From Pseudodesulfovibrio nedwellii (lineage in GTDB: Bacteria > Desulfobacterota > Desulfovibrionia > Desulfovibrionales > Desulfovibrionaceae), in the NCBI RefSeq assembly GCF_027923765.1, contig NZ_AP026709.1:1421501-1485500 (forward strand): DNA of 64,000 nucleotides, written 5' to 3'. A program made the position numbers and the translations under genes. Within the stretch, counting starts at the first letter, position 1, and the number at the start of each line of letters is the position of its first letter. This document shows positions 45,015 to 54,019 of the stretch, in pieces. The notes below the pieces were generated by a model, which made no database searches, was not told the DNA's origin, and worked only from the letters and a program-made list of their open reading frames with translations.

Positions 45015-46661
45015 TTATCCACCAAAGAAATGAAGAATATCATCGATATGCCACGCCGCTACAAAGCCGGTCAGGGACATTGTAACGGTGTAGGGCAAGG
45101 CCAAAACGACCATCCGCCCATACGACAACCGGATAACCGGTGCCAATGCGGAAGTAAGAAGGAAGAGAAACGCAGCCTGCCCGTTGGGTGTTGCTACACT
45201 CGGAATATTCGTACCGGTGTTGATGGCCACGGCCAGCTTGTCGAAATTCTCCATAATGGCACCAACCTGTTGCGCAGCACTTGCCGGAAGGCCAGCCAGG
45301 ACCTCGGCCCTCGACAAAAGCGGGTCCGTCAACATGTCCATGAGCTGACTGCCCGCCATGGCAATACCGGGGACAGCGTCAAGCATCTGCGTAAAGTGCA
45401 TCTTGGTTTCGGAAATATACACCGTTGCCACAAAGACGTTGTCAGAAATCATCGAAAGCACACCATTAGCAGCATAATAAGCGGCCATCTGGGTCTGCCC
45501 TTCCAAGCCAAGGACATAATCAATGACTGGCTTGAAAAGATGTTGATCGTGGATAACAGCAACAATCGAGAAAAAAACCACCAATAGTGCGGTAAAGGGC
45601 AAAGCCTCCTCAAAGGCATGGCCCAACTGATGTTCATCCGTCACACCGTTGAGCGCCGTCAACAAAACGATCACGGACAGACCGACGATACCTACAGCTG
45701 CCAAGTGAAACGCCAAGGCAATGATCAGCCAAATCGCGGCGAGTCCCTGAGTGACAAGCTTGGCCCGACCAGTTTTACCCAATTCGGCTTCACTCTCCAT
45801 GGCTGTTTCCAACAGATGGGAACGGATATTTCCGGGAAGTAATGCGCCGTATCCAAAAATCTTAAATTTCTCGACCAGCACACAAGTGAGCAGCCCGACC
45901 ACGAGCACTGGCATGGAAACAGGAGCAACCTTGATAAAAAAGGTGCTGAAATGCCAGCCCATCTCGGCTCCGATAAGCAAATTCTGCGGCTCACCCACCA
46001 ACGTACAGACACCACCGAGGGCCGTACCGACAGCACCGTGCATCATCAAATTACGTAGGAAAGTTCTAAACTGGTACAATTCTTCGCGTGCAGTCTCCTT
46101 AACGAACTGATCACTGCACAGATCGTGTGTACAGAATCGGTCCTTGCCGGAAGCGAAACGGTGATACACGTTATAAAAACCATAGGCCACAGCGATAATA
46201 ACAGCCGTGACAGTCAGGGCATCAAGAAACGCTGACAAGAACGCACCAGCCATACAAAAAAGCAACGAGATAAGCACCTTAGAACGGACCCTGATCAATA
46301 TCCGGGTAAAGGTAAATTGAAGCAGATCTTTCATGAAATAAATACCTGCCACCATGAAAATCAGCAGGAGTATCACTTCAAAGTTGGCAAGCGTTTCATG
46401 ATACACGCTTTCGGGACGAGTCAAACCAAGGAATACCGCTTCAATAGCCAACAAACCGCCAGCAGGAAGAGGGTAACACTTCAAGGCCATGGCCAGTGTG
46501 AAGATGAATTCGCCGATAAGTACCCAGCCAGCGATGAAAGTCCCCGCACCATAGATAAGAACGGGGTTGAGAAGCAGAAAGCCCAAGATGGTCATTTTGT
46601 ACCATTTGGGCGCATTGCCAAGAAAGTTAAGAGCGAAAGCCCTCGAAAGTGAAGTGGTCAC
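45015..46661 (-). CDS. nhaB: Na+/H+ antiporter NhaB
   Basis: 548 residues, about twelve membrane segments. The start ([20 protein letters not shown]) and [20 protein letters not shown] followed by [13 protein letters not shown] match the E. coli NhaB N-terminus closely; [19 protein letters not shown] is the transport core. It exchanges Na+ for H+ across the inner membrane. Embedded in the two-component block, downstream of a receiver gene by 41 bp. Confidence 0.93.
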   Translation of the reverse strand: MTTSLSRAFALNFLGNAPKWYKMTILGFLLLNPVLIYGAGTFIAGWVLIGEFIFTLAMALKCYPLPAGGLLAIEAVFLGLTRPESVYHETLANFEVILLLIFMVAGIYFMKDLLQFTFTRILIRVRSKVLISLLFCMAGAFLSAFLDALTVTAVIIAVAYGFYNVYHRFASGKDRFCTHDLCSDQFVKETAREELYQFRTFLRNLMMHGAVGTALGGVCTLVGEPQNLLIGAEMGWHFSTFFIKVAPVSMPVLVVGLLTCVLVEKFKIFGYGALLPGNIRSHLLETAMESEAELGKTGRAKLVTQGLAAIWLIIALAFHLAAVGIVGLSVIVLLTALNGVTDEHQLGHAFEEALPFTALLVVFFSIVAVIHDQHLFKPVIDYVLGLEGQTQMAAYYAANGVLSMISDNVFVATVYISETKMHFTQMLDAVPGIAMAGSQLMDMLTDPLLSRAEVLAGLPASAAQQVGAIMENFDKLAVAINTGTNIPSVATPNGQAAFLFLLTSALAPVIRLSYGRMVVLALPYTVTMSLTGFVAAWHIDDILHFFGG

Positions 46662-46702
46662 AACGGTTCTCCCTGTGTTGCGTTTGTGGTTAAAGGTTCA
46701 CA

Positions 46703-47131
46703 TCAAATCATGGTCGAATTCTTGAAAAGCTGATCAATTTCTATCTCGTTATTACGAAGCTGCTTTTTCTCAATGGCTCTCTGCACAGTGCTAAGAATCT
46801 CCTCCACAGAAGCAGGTTTCACGAGGTAATCGAACACCCCACGCTGTAGAAGTTTTGTCGCGTCATTGATCGAAACATGTCCCGTCAGACAAATGGTTTC
46901 GACATCAAACCCCTGTAAACGGATTTCATTATACGTTTCTTCCCCGGAAAGTTCCGGCATTTTCAAATCAAGAAGGACAACGTCGAACCCGCCTGTCGCA
47001 AGCCTATTCAACGCATCCATACCGTCACTGGCTTCATCCACGGCATATCCTTTGGATCTCAAAATTCGAGCCATGGATTTCCGAAACCGTTCTTCATCAT
47101 CAACAACCAAAATTCGCGCGTTGGTTTCCAT
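46703..47131 (-). CDS. Stand-alone receiver (response regulator)
   Basis: 142 residues. Receiver with VVDDEERFRKS acidic pocket, acceptor Asp in VVLLDLKMPELSG (near residue 55) and Lys in DYLVKPASVEEI. After the receiver only about 20 charged residues remain, so there is no output domain. It follows the kinase gene 47141-48058 by 9 bp, its likely phosphodonor. Confidence 0.9.
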   Translation of the reverse strand: METNARILVVDDEERFRKSMARILRSKGYAVDEASDGMDALNRLATGGFDVVLLDLKMPELSGEETYNEIRLQGFDVETICLTGHVSINDATKLLQRGVFDYLVKPASVEEILSTVQRAIEKKQLRNNEIEIDQLFKNSTMI

Positions 47132-47140
47132 CTGTACCTC

Positions 47141-48058
47141 TCAAGATTCAATAGGGATTCGGACGGTGAAGGCCGCACCTTCACCAGGGGCTGACTTTAC
47201 GGTTATGTCACCCCTCAATTCATTGACGATACGCAGGCTGACCGAAAGCCCAAGTCCCGTCCCTTCGCCAGGAGCTTTCGTGGTATAAAACGGATTAAAC
47301 ACTCGCTTGAGATCTTCCGGAGGGATACCCGGGCCAGTATCCCGTACTTCAATGCACACCATACTTTTTTCACAAAAGGTGGACACGAAGATAACGCCAA
47401 TCTTTCCCATGGCCTGCACCGCGTTGATGAGCAGATTCAAAAAAACCTGCCGTAAAAGAGGGGGATCGGTCTTCACCATGGGCATGAGGTCATCAAACGC
47501 CCTGACAATCCAAATACTGTCAGTCCCGGATTCGCGCTCAACCAAAGACAACATGTCTTCCATAAGCAAATTGATATCCGCGAACTGAGAAACAGGACGA
47601 CGATGCCGGGCGAAATCCAACAGTTTATGCGTTATTTCCGAACACCGCTCAACCTGACCAAAAATGGAATCAAGACTTCCCTGAATCTCACTCATCACCT
47701 CTGGAGGTGGGGGTGAGTCGAGCTGCATTCGCAACAACTCGACTTCACGCAAAATGATATTCAAGGGATTATTGATCTCATGCGCAATACCTGTGGAAAT
47801 TTCTCCAAGAGCGAGCACTTTCTGCGATTGAATGAGTTCCTTCCCGAGACGGGACTGCTCAGCCGTTGCTTCATCGAGCCACCGGGCAGAGATACGAAGC
47901 AACCCCCACATTCCAACAATGATTGAGGCAATAATGGCCATGATAAAAGCATGTTCAAAAGGCGGGAATTTCCAGACAACAGCAGCGATCAACAAACAGG
48001 AAGCGGGATATACGTACTGCCCCAAACGGGCGACTCTTCTGACCCGCAACAACTTCAT
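47141..48058 (-). CDS. Membrane histidine kinase without periplasmic sensor
   Basis: 305 residues. Two close membrane segments at about 15-60 with almost no loop, then the kinase core: phospho-His in [16 protein letters not shown]-box NLLINAVQAM, DTGPGIPP and GEGTGLGLS. The short sensor suggests it reads the membrane or a partner protein. Overlaps the upstream receiver gene by four bases and is followed by another receiver gene. Confidence 0.88.
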   Translation of the reverse strand: MKLLRVRRVARLGQYVYPASCLLIAAVVWKFPPFEHAFIMAIIASIIVGMWGLLRISARWLDEATAEQSRLGKELIQSQKVLALGEISTGIAHEINNPLNIILREVELLRMQLDSPPPPEVMSEIQGSLDSIFGQVERCSEITHKLLDFARHRRPVSQFADINLLMEDMLSLVERESGTDSIWIVRAFDDLMPMVKTDPPLLRQVFLNLLINAVQAMGKIGVIFVSTFCEKSMVCIEVRDTGPGIPPEDLKRVFNPFYTTKAPGEGTGLGLSVSLRIVNELRGDITVKSAPGEGAAFTVRIPIES

Positions 48059-48453
48059 ACGTCACCTCGGTCCAGCTTCTTCAGTCGGGAGTGTTCGCTG
48101 GCAGCCCTAATTCGTTCAAGCAAATCATCAATGGAAAAAGGCTTGAGAATATAATCGTAGGCACCGTGACTCATTCCGTCGATGCCCGACTTCACGGATC
48201 CGTGCCCGGTGAGCATGATGACGGACAACCCACCAAATCTCTTTCGGATCTCCTTGAGTGTTTCTATGCCGCTCAAACCCGGCATTTTGACGTCAAGAAT
48301 GAGGACATCCACAGGACTCTTACGCAGACTTTCAAGAGCGACCTCACCACTAGTGGCAACATCAACGTCGATATTTCTTTTTGACAATCGACGTTTAATC
48401 AACTTCAGAAAATCCGGTTCATCATCGACAACGAGTACCTTTATTCGAGTCAT
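48055..48453 (-). CDS. Stand-alone receiver (response regulator)
   Basis: 132 residues: VVDDEPDFLKL pocket, acceptor Asp in VLILDVKMPGLSG, Lys in DYILKPFSIDDL; no output domain. Overlaps the genes on both sides by four bases, between two kinases (48450-50126 before it and 47141-48058 after it), so it may link them in a relay. Confidence 0.9.
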   Translation of the reverse strand: MTRIKVLVVDDEPDFLKLIKRRLSKRNIDVDVATSGEVALESLRKSPVDVLILDVKMPGLSGIETLKEIRKRFGGLSVIMLTGHGSVKSGIDGMSHGAYDYILKPFSIDDLLERIRAASEHSRLKKLDRGDV

Positions 48454-50126
48454 GCTTCCTCCTGGCAGTCAGGGAAATACGGGCAGGTCAACGGCAGGGA
48501 AATACTAAAAACAGTCCCATGACCGCGTTTGCTGTCCACACTGATCTTGCCACCCAATTTCTTGAGGGTGGTGTAAACAATAGACAACCCGAGACCGGTG
48601 CCTTCCCCGGTGGCTTTGGTGGTAAAAAACGGATCAAAAACCTTATTGATATGCTCTTCCGGTATCCCTTCGCCGCTGTCTTCGATTTCAACAATCACCC
48701 GGTCTTTGTCCCCACGGGTGGTCAACGAGATGGAACCGTTTTCGCCGATGGCGTCGATGGCATTTTCAAGCAGATTCAGCATGACCTGCTGCACCTGATT
48801 AGAATCGGTTGTGATCAACGGAAGATCCTGATCGAAATTGCGCACCACTTCAATATTCCGATGACGAGTCTCATTTTCAAGGAATGAAAAGGTCTGCATA
48901 GCCAACATATTAAGATCCACATCTTCGTGAAGTGGCTCCATACGACGAGCAAAACCGAGCATCCGATGCGTGACAGTCCGCGCCCTTTCCACATGCCGAT
49001 CGATGTCGTCCGTGGCTTCCTGCAAATCATCCACAGCTTCGCCTTCACCGAGTTCTCCATCATTAATGATGTCTCGTATCCACCCGGCACTCTCACGTAT
49101 GATGGACAATGGATTGTTGATTTCATGGGCCACCCCAGCGGCCAGTTTACCAAGCGAAGCCATTTTGCTTGATTGCATGACTGCAGCGTCCATGGCCGCC
49201 CGTTGTCGATCCGATGTCCTGAGTTTTGACACAACAGAAGACACGGAAATATACGCCCCGATGAAAACCATCAGCGCACAAATCGAAAGCAATGTGAATA
49301 TGAGAGACTGTGTCCGCAAAAGCGGTGACAATTCCTCTTCTGGATTCTCAATGATGATAAGCCGCCACCCAGCATGGGCCAAAGGCGTAATACCGGCGAT
49401 AAACGGGGTACCGTTTTTCTCCCAATCAACGATCTCGACATCATTTTCACCACGATATTCTGGAAGTTCTGCCTGAGACAGCACCTTGCCACCGAAACGA
49501 GACGGCGTCTGGAGCGCGTAATCTCTGTTAACGAGATAGGCATCTCCCTGCCTGCCGATACGAACATTGCGAACAAGAGACGTAAATACGTCGGAATCAA
49601 TAGTGGCTCTGAGTATCCACGTAATATCCCCTTCCCGCCTTTTGACCGCTATGATGAAATGCGGAAAATTTCTAAATCCCATAAAAACGTCACTGATATA
49701 CAACCCCTTGAGCATTACCTGATTAAACCAGGGTTCATCCTTGTAATTGACATCTTTGAGATCAAAGGGACCACAATACGCTTCATGCCGTCCGTCCTGC
49801 CCTATGACGCCTATGTCTATAAAAGAATGTGACGCCTGCTGAATGGTATTAAACACCTCATGCAGGTAGGTCTGATCCGTCATGTCGGCAAAGGAATGCA
49901 TATCGGCGAGAAGCTGCAACTGGACAACCCGCTCAGTCAAAAACATATCGATAGCATCACGCTTGTTACTTGCCACAAGCCGCAAATTGCTCGTCAGCTT
50001 TTCTTCATATGACTGACTAAATTCAGCGTGGATGACATACCCCAACACAAAGAGTGGAATAAGCGAAAGGCTCAAAGTAATAAGAACAAGTGTCCACCGC
50101 AATTTCCTGTATGATGAAGTCGTCAT
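48450..50126 (-). CDS. CACHE-domain membrane histidine kinase
   Basis: 558 residues from the ATG at 50126 (GGAG upstream; an in-frame ATG at 50141 lies within the ribosome site). TM1 at about 10-32, a 240-residue periplasmic double-CACHE domain (with [20 protein letters not shown] and [16 protein letters not shown]), TM2 near 275-298, then kinase core with [34 protein letters not shown] and [14 protein letters not shown] domains usually bind small carboxylates or amino acids. The sensor resembles that of the kinase at 60608-62287 block by block, so the two are probably paralogues. Confidence 0.92.
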   Translation of the reverse strand: MTTSSYRKLRWTLVLITLSLSLIPLFVLGYVIHAEFSQSYEEKLTSNLRLVASNKRDAIDMFLTERVVQLQLLADMHSFADMTDQTYLHEVFNTIQQASHSFIDIGVIGQDGRHEAYCGPFDLKDVNYKDEPWFNQVMLKGLYISDVFMGFRNFPHFIIAVKRREGDITWILRATIDSDVFTSLVRNVRIGRQGDAYLVNRDYALQTPSRFGGKVLSQAELPEYRGENDVEIVDWEKNGTPFIAGITPLAHAGWRLIIIENPEEELSPLLRTQSLIFTLLSICALMVFIGAYISVSSVVSKLRTSDRQRAAMDAAVMQSSKMASLGKLAAGVAHEINNPLSIIRESAGWIRDIINDGELGEGEAVDDLQEATDDIDRHVERARTVTHRMLGFARRMEPLHEDVDLNMLAMQTFSFLENETRHRNIEVVRNFDQDLPLITTDSNQVQQVMLNLLENAIDAIGENGSISLTTRGDKDRVIVEIEDSGEGIPEEHINKVFDPFFTTKATGEGTGLGLSIVYTTLKKLGGKISVDSKRGHGTVFSISLPLTCPYFPDCQEEA

Positions 50127-52717
50127 GCTCCGCACCTCCAATCCTGAGATTCTTCAGCAGTTCCCGACAAAAGCGCACCGATGTCCGCTGTAAACTTCTG
50201 TCCGTACCGACTGATGGAATCAGGGTCAGCCGCGACCATATCGACTTGACGGGTATGCACCAGCAGGTACCCAGCCACGACAAGGGCTTGTTCTACGGCT
50301 TCCTTTTCCACACCTTCAATCCGTGCAAACAGGGCGTCATCCCGTACTTCCACGATAAACCCATACCGTTCCAATATTTCACCAATCATATTCGCTCTGC
50401 GGGAACGCCGCACAATATCTGCACCGCCTCCCTTAAACTGAAAGAGTGCATAATTTTCAACGGGTGTATCACCGGCAAAACCTTCAATGGTACAAAAATG
50501 AAATCCGAAACGGGACTGGAGATTGCAATAATGCCGACCGACAGTGAAATAGTTACGATCGCCCATACTGTTGGCCATTCCCGGAGCCAATGCCGGGTTA
50601 CATGCAGCTTCGGAAAAAACCGACATAAGTCCACCGGGAGCGACCGGCGGAGGGCCATCCCAAGGTATGGCGGTCATCCCTCGCCACAAGGCCTTCATTG
50701 TATTGGACCGGATGTCATCCAGACAAACGCGCGTATTATCACACGACTCAGCGGTACCGCCGCCAATATCAATGAGCCAGTACTGCATGGGCATCTTGCC
50801 GACCAGCTTTCGTGCATTTGCCGTCAACTGCTCCCCGCCCATAAACATTTCATTGACGGCCTTCTCATGGCAAAACCTTGTAATATCATGCAAAGACACA
50901 CAATTCTCTGGAGAAAATTGCGGCGACTCAGGATCGGTCAGCGAAAGCGGCACGATATATGGCATCATCCGTTGTAATGCCAAATGCACTTCATTGCTTG
51001 AAGGCGATGAAACAGAATCCACGGATTCATCAATCTGAGACTGCCTCATACCGAGATAAATATTTCCGTTGTCAGCATTAATAGTGACGACACCAACTCC
51101 GGATAACTGCTCGACAGCACCCGGTCCGGCGATCAGATAGGGCTTGCCAAACTCTCTGGCAACATTGGCAAGATGCCCGACCGGACTGCCATATTCGGTC
51201 ACCAGCCCACTGACTTGTGACATCAACACTGACAGATGAGGCCGCGCACTTCGTGCCAGCAAAATACCACTCTCCGGGAACTGGGACATATCTTCATCCG
51301 ATGCAATGAGAGCCACACGGCCTGCTGCAACGCCGGGACTTGCAACAACACAGGAATGCAGAAGGATGGAGGCAGCGTCTTCGTCGTTATTCGTATGCGG
51401 TAATACCTCCTCATGTGGCACACACACGGACAAAGGACGGCACTGAAGAATGACAATACGACCATCGCGGGCTAATGCCCATTCGATATCCTGAGGAGAA
51501 CCAAAATGACTTTCGATGCGAAGGGCCAGCCAAACAAGCTGTTGGATAACCGAATCCGAAACTGACGGGGCCACGCTCCTGTCACCATAAAGTTTTTCTT
51601 TGCTTATACGACCGCCGGAAGTCTTCACGTAACAGACTTCCTTTGCCGCGATATCCTTGCTTCGGATTGCCAAGGACACACGTTCGACCACCCAGGAATC
51701 GACCAGAGAGCACCCATCAACGACGGTTCGGGGAAGTCCTGGCACCGCGTTGACGACTACACGCCCATCGTCATGTCCCATGGGAGACCGGGTATAAATG
51801 ACACCTCCGGCCTTTGCGTCGATCATTTCCATACAGGCAACGCACATGACCACAGCGTCATCACGCAACCCTCGATTGAGCCGATACGCCATGGCCGTGG
51901 CCGAATATGCACTGGCTAAAACGCTTCTGTACGCTTCCAGTACGTCGCCAGCCTTGACCCCAAGCTTCGACATGAACTGTCCTGCAAAACTGGCATCTTC
52001 GGAATCTTCACCCACAGCACTACTACGGACGGCCATTCTGACGTTACCAAGTTTCCTGCATTTTTTAATAACTGCCTGCTCGATATCCTGCGGAATCACC
52101 GTCATATCGATAGCATGTCGGATGCTCTCCTCAAGAAGACGCAACCCGTCCAAGGTCTCATTGTCGTGTATCTGGATCAGCCGGTTGATCTCATCACCAA
52201 GCCCGGATCGCTCCATAAACAAATGGTACGACGAGGCAGTAATGGAAAACCCACGGGGGACTTCCACTCCAAGCGCTGCCTTTACTTCACCAAGCATGGC
52301 CATCTTTGACCCCGTCTGTGGTAAGGAATCAGCCCTTATGTCTTCCATCTGCAAAACCAGTGGCCCGGAACTTTGTTTCGTCCCTTCATCCATGGCCTTT
52401 TCCATGGAAAGGACGATATTATTGAACACATCACTAAGTTCGCCATATTTCCCAGGAGCCATGAGACACAATCGTTCGATCATCTGACGAACGCCGGAAG
52501 CAGCCTTGAGACATTGAGCCCTGACATGGGCCATGCTGAAAATACTTTCCGACTGTGCTTCTTCGGTTATCTGGGCCATGATTTCGAGCGCCTTGTTGTT
52601 GGCGGCTAACAACAGACGAAAATTCTCGGTCTTGGCAAGAAAGCGCTCCCTGTCTTCATCATGTCCGGCAGAAGATTTGCGAATGCAATTAAACAGAGTC
52701 TTGAAGAGGGTCTGCAT
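50123..52717 (-). CDS. PEP-synthase-like protein with ATP-grasp and phosphohistidine domains, no PEP barrel
   Basis: 864 residues. The N-terminal 130 residues are a coiled, charged region. From about 145 the PPDK N-terminal ATP-grasp is seen (GSKMAMLGEVKAALGVEVPR, AVRSSAVGEDSEDASFAGQF, GGVIYTRSP, QDIEWAL). The swivelling phosphohistidine domain follows with SPVGHLANVAREFGKP near 505. The C-terminal 300 residues do not show the PEP/pyruvate TIM barrel and instead hold an unrelated region (YWLIDIGGGTAESCDNTRV onward). It is encoded within the kinase/receiver block with a four-base overlap to the kinase, suggesting a phosphotransfer signalling role rather than gluconeogenesis (inference). Confidence 0.82.
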   Translation of the reverse strand: MQTLFKTLFNCIRKSSAGHDEDRERFLAKTENFRLLLAANNKALEIMAQITEEAQSESIFSMAHVRAQCLKAASGVRQMIERLCLMAPGKYGELSDVFNNIVLSMEKAMDEGTKQSSGPLVLQMEDIRADSLPQTGSKMAMLGEVKAALGVEVPRGFSITASSYHLFMERSGLGDEINRLIQIHDNETLDGLRLLEESIRHAIDMTVIPQDIEQAVIKKCRKLGNVRMAVRSSAVGEDSEDASFAGQFMSKLGVKAGDVLEAYRSVLASAYSATAMAYRLNRGLRDDAVVMCVACMEMIDAKAGGVIYTRSPMGHDDGRVVVNAVPGLPRTVVDGCSLVDSWVVERVSLAIRSKDIAAKEVCYVKTSGGRISKEKLYGDRSVAPSVSDSVIQQLVWLALRIESHFGSPQDIEWALARDGRIVILQCRPLSVCVPHEEVLPHTNNDEDAASILLHSCVVASPGVAAGRVALIASDEDMSQFPESGILLARSARPHLSVLMSQVSGLVTEYGSPVGHLANVAREFGKPYLIAGPGAVEQLSGVGVVTINADNGNIYLGMRQSQIDESVDSVSSPSSNEVHLALQRMMPYIVPLSLTDPESPQFSPENCVSLHDITRFCHEKAVNEMFMGGEQLTANARKLVGKMPMQYWLIDIGGGTAESCDNTRVCLDDIRSNTMKALWRGMTAIPWDGPPPVAPGGLMSVFSEAACNPALAPGMANSMGDRNYFTVGRHYCNLQSRFGFHFCTIEGFAGDTPVENYALFQFKGGGADIVRRSRRANMIGEILERYGFIVEVRDDALFARIEGVEKEAVEQALVVAGYLLVHTRQVDMVAADPDSISRYGQKFTADIGALLSGTAEESQDWRCGA

Positions 52718-52735
52718 GTGTTCATCCTCCAGCCA

Positions 52736-53119
52736 TTACACCTGTGTACGATGTCTGGATCTGACAGCATCCAGCACCTTGAAATACAACTCATCAGTCC
52801 CTACCGGCTTAAGCAGGAAATCAAAGGCACCGATGTCCATCCCTTCAATCATGGTTTGAGAATTGGCATGTCCCGTGAGGATGATCACCGGGAGATTTGG
52901 CTTGATGGCTTTGATACGACGCAACGTTTCAATGCCATTCATCTCAGGCATCATGACGTCGAGAATAACTACGTCGAAATCAATAACCCGAATTTTGTCT
53001 ATAGCCTCCTGTCCACTGGACGCGATAGTAATGTCGGCGTTTCTACGAACAAAGCGTCGGGCGTATACTGTAAGAAAATCCTTTTCATCATCAACAAGAA
53101 GCAATTTTATCTTCTGCAT
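52736..53119 (-). CDS. Stand-alone receiver (response regulator)
   Basis: 127 residues: VDDEKDFLTV pocket, acceptor Asp in VVILDVMMPEMNG, Lys in DFLLKPVGTDEL; no output domain. It precedes the PEP-synthase-like gene by 18 bp and lies after a strong hairpin. Confidence 0.9.
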   Translation of the reverse strand: MQKIKLLLVDDEKDFLTVYARRFVRRNADITIASSGQEAIDKIRVIDFDVVILDVMMPEMNGIETLRRIKAIKPNLPVIILTGHANSQTMIEGMDIGAFDFLLKPVGTDELYFKVLDAVRSRHRTQV

Positions 53120-53149
53120 GGGAATCTCCGATCAACATTGTCCACGTCT

Positions 53150-53176
53150 GGCCGGGGGCGGGGCAAGCCCCCGGCC
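53150..53176. other. Very stable G+C hairpin between YIP1 and receiver genes
   Basis: GGCCGGGGGC (53150-53159) and GCCCCCGGCC (53167-53176) pair perfectly over a 7-base loop. The minus-strand 3' side (CAGACGTGGACAATG) has no T-run, so it is more likely an RNA processing or stability element, or a rho-type attenuator, than an intrinsic terminator. It may split the long block into two expression units. Confidence 0.6.
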
Positions 53177-53235
53177 TGGATGGGGAGGGTAAGGATTATA
53201 TGCACCAATACGTTTGCGCCGAATCGGTCACATCC

Positions 53236-53784
53236 TCACAGAAATACTGCCCGCAATTCAAGAACCAGAGGAGCTGCGGCCCAAAAAAATACCAACAACA
53301 AGAAAGCTGTCGTCGCAACAATCACAGCAGCCTTGAGCTTGCTTACCTCAGCCACCTTGAACAGCCCGACGCCCACGAGCACGGCCCGTACTGGCTCCAT
53401 CACAATGGCAAGTCCAGGAATCCAGGAAATGACCATGACCGCGCCGCTGGCATAGGCGTACACATTAAAAACCTTGCCATATGGCACTTTGCCCTGACCG
53501 GTCATGCCAAGCAGAATAAAACTAAAAGCCGCTCCAAGTGCAGGCATAAGCACCGCGTTAACCATCATGACCACACCCATGGCCAACGAATTCTCAAAAA
53601 AATACGTCATGCTCACGGAACAATAAAAAATTCCTGAAATCATGAGAAAGAACAAAGCTCGACGCGACCCGGACTCCAACGCGACCTGTTCAAAATGCCG
53701 AGCCGGTGACCGCATGACATGAAAAATAACGTCAAAATATTCCCTGATGCCCATTCTGGCGTCTGCTGCGCATGTTGCTTTCAT
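53236..53784 (-). CDS. YIP1-family membrane protein
   Basis: 182 residues with five hydrophobic segments. The N-terminus (YFDVIFHVMRSPARHFEQVA) matches the start of the bacterial YIP1 family, followed by FFLMISGIFYCSVSMTYFFE and SFILLGMTGQGKVPYGKVFN. Function in bacteria unknown. It lies between the small membrane protein and the receiver gene. Confidence 0.75.
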   Translation of the reverse strand: MKATCAADARMGIREYFDVIFHVMRSPARHFEQVALESGSRRALFFLMISGIFYCSVSMTYFFENSLAMGVVMMVNAVLMPALGAAFSFILLGMTGQGKVPYGKVFNVYAYASGAVMVISWIPGLAIVMEPVRAVLVGVGLFKVAEVSKLKAAVIVATTAFLLLVFFWAAAPLVLELRAVFL

Positions 53785-53796
53785 TATTCCTGCTCC

Positions 53797-53946
53797 CTAA
53801 AAAAAATCTCGTGAATATTCGACCACACCCCAAATGAGCATGACCATGGTCATGACGAACAACACTCGCCGTTCAGTCTGCTTTGTAAAATACGTCACAC
53901 CCTTTTCATGAACGAAAAACTTTTTGCGTTTCTTTTCCTGTGTCAT
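53797..53946 (-). CDS. Small single-pass membrane protein
   Basis: 49 residues from the ATG at 53946, which follows AGGAG; the longer frame to 54039 overlaps the transporter and is rejected. Basic N-terminus (MTQEKKRKKFFVHEKG), then one membrane segment (VLFVMTMVMLIWGVVEY). The position directly after the SLC13 gene and before YIP1 suggests a small transporter subunit or regulator (inference). Confidence 0.65.
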   Translation of the reverse strand: MTQEKKRKKFFVHEKGVTYFTKQTERRVLFVMTMVMLIWGVVEYSRDFF

Positions 53947-54019
53947 GATGAATCTCCTGTTAGAATCGACGACCCGCCCGAGGACGGGCCGCCGGAGTAT
54001 TACGGTTGTTTCAGCATCG

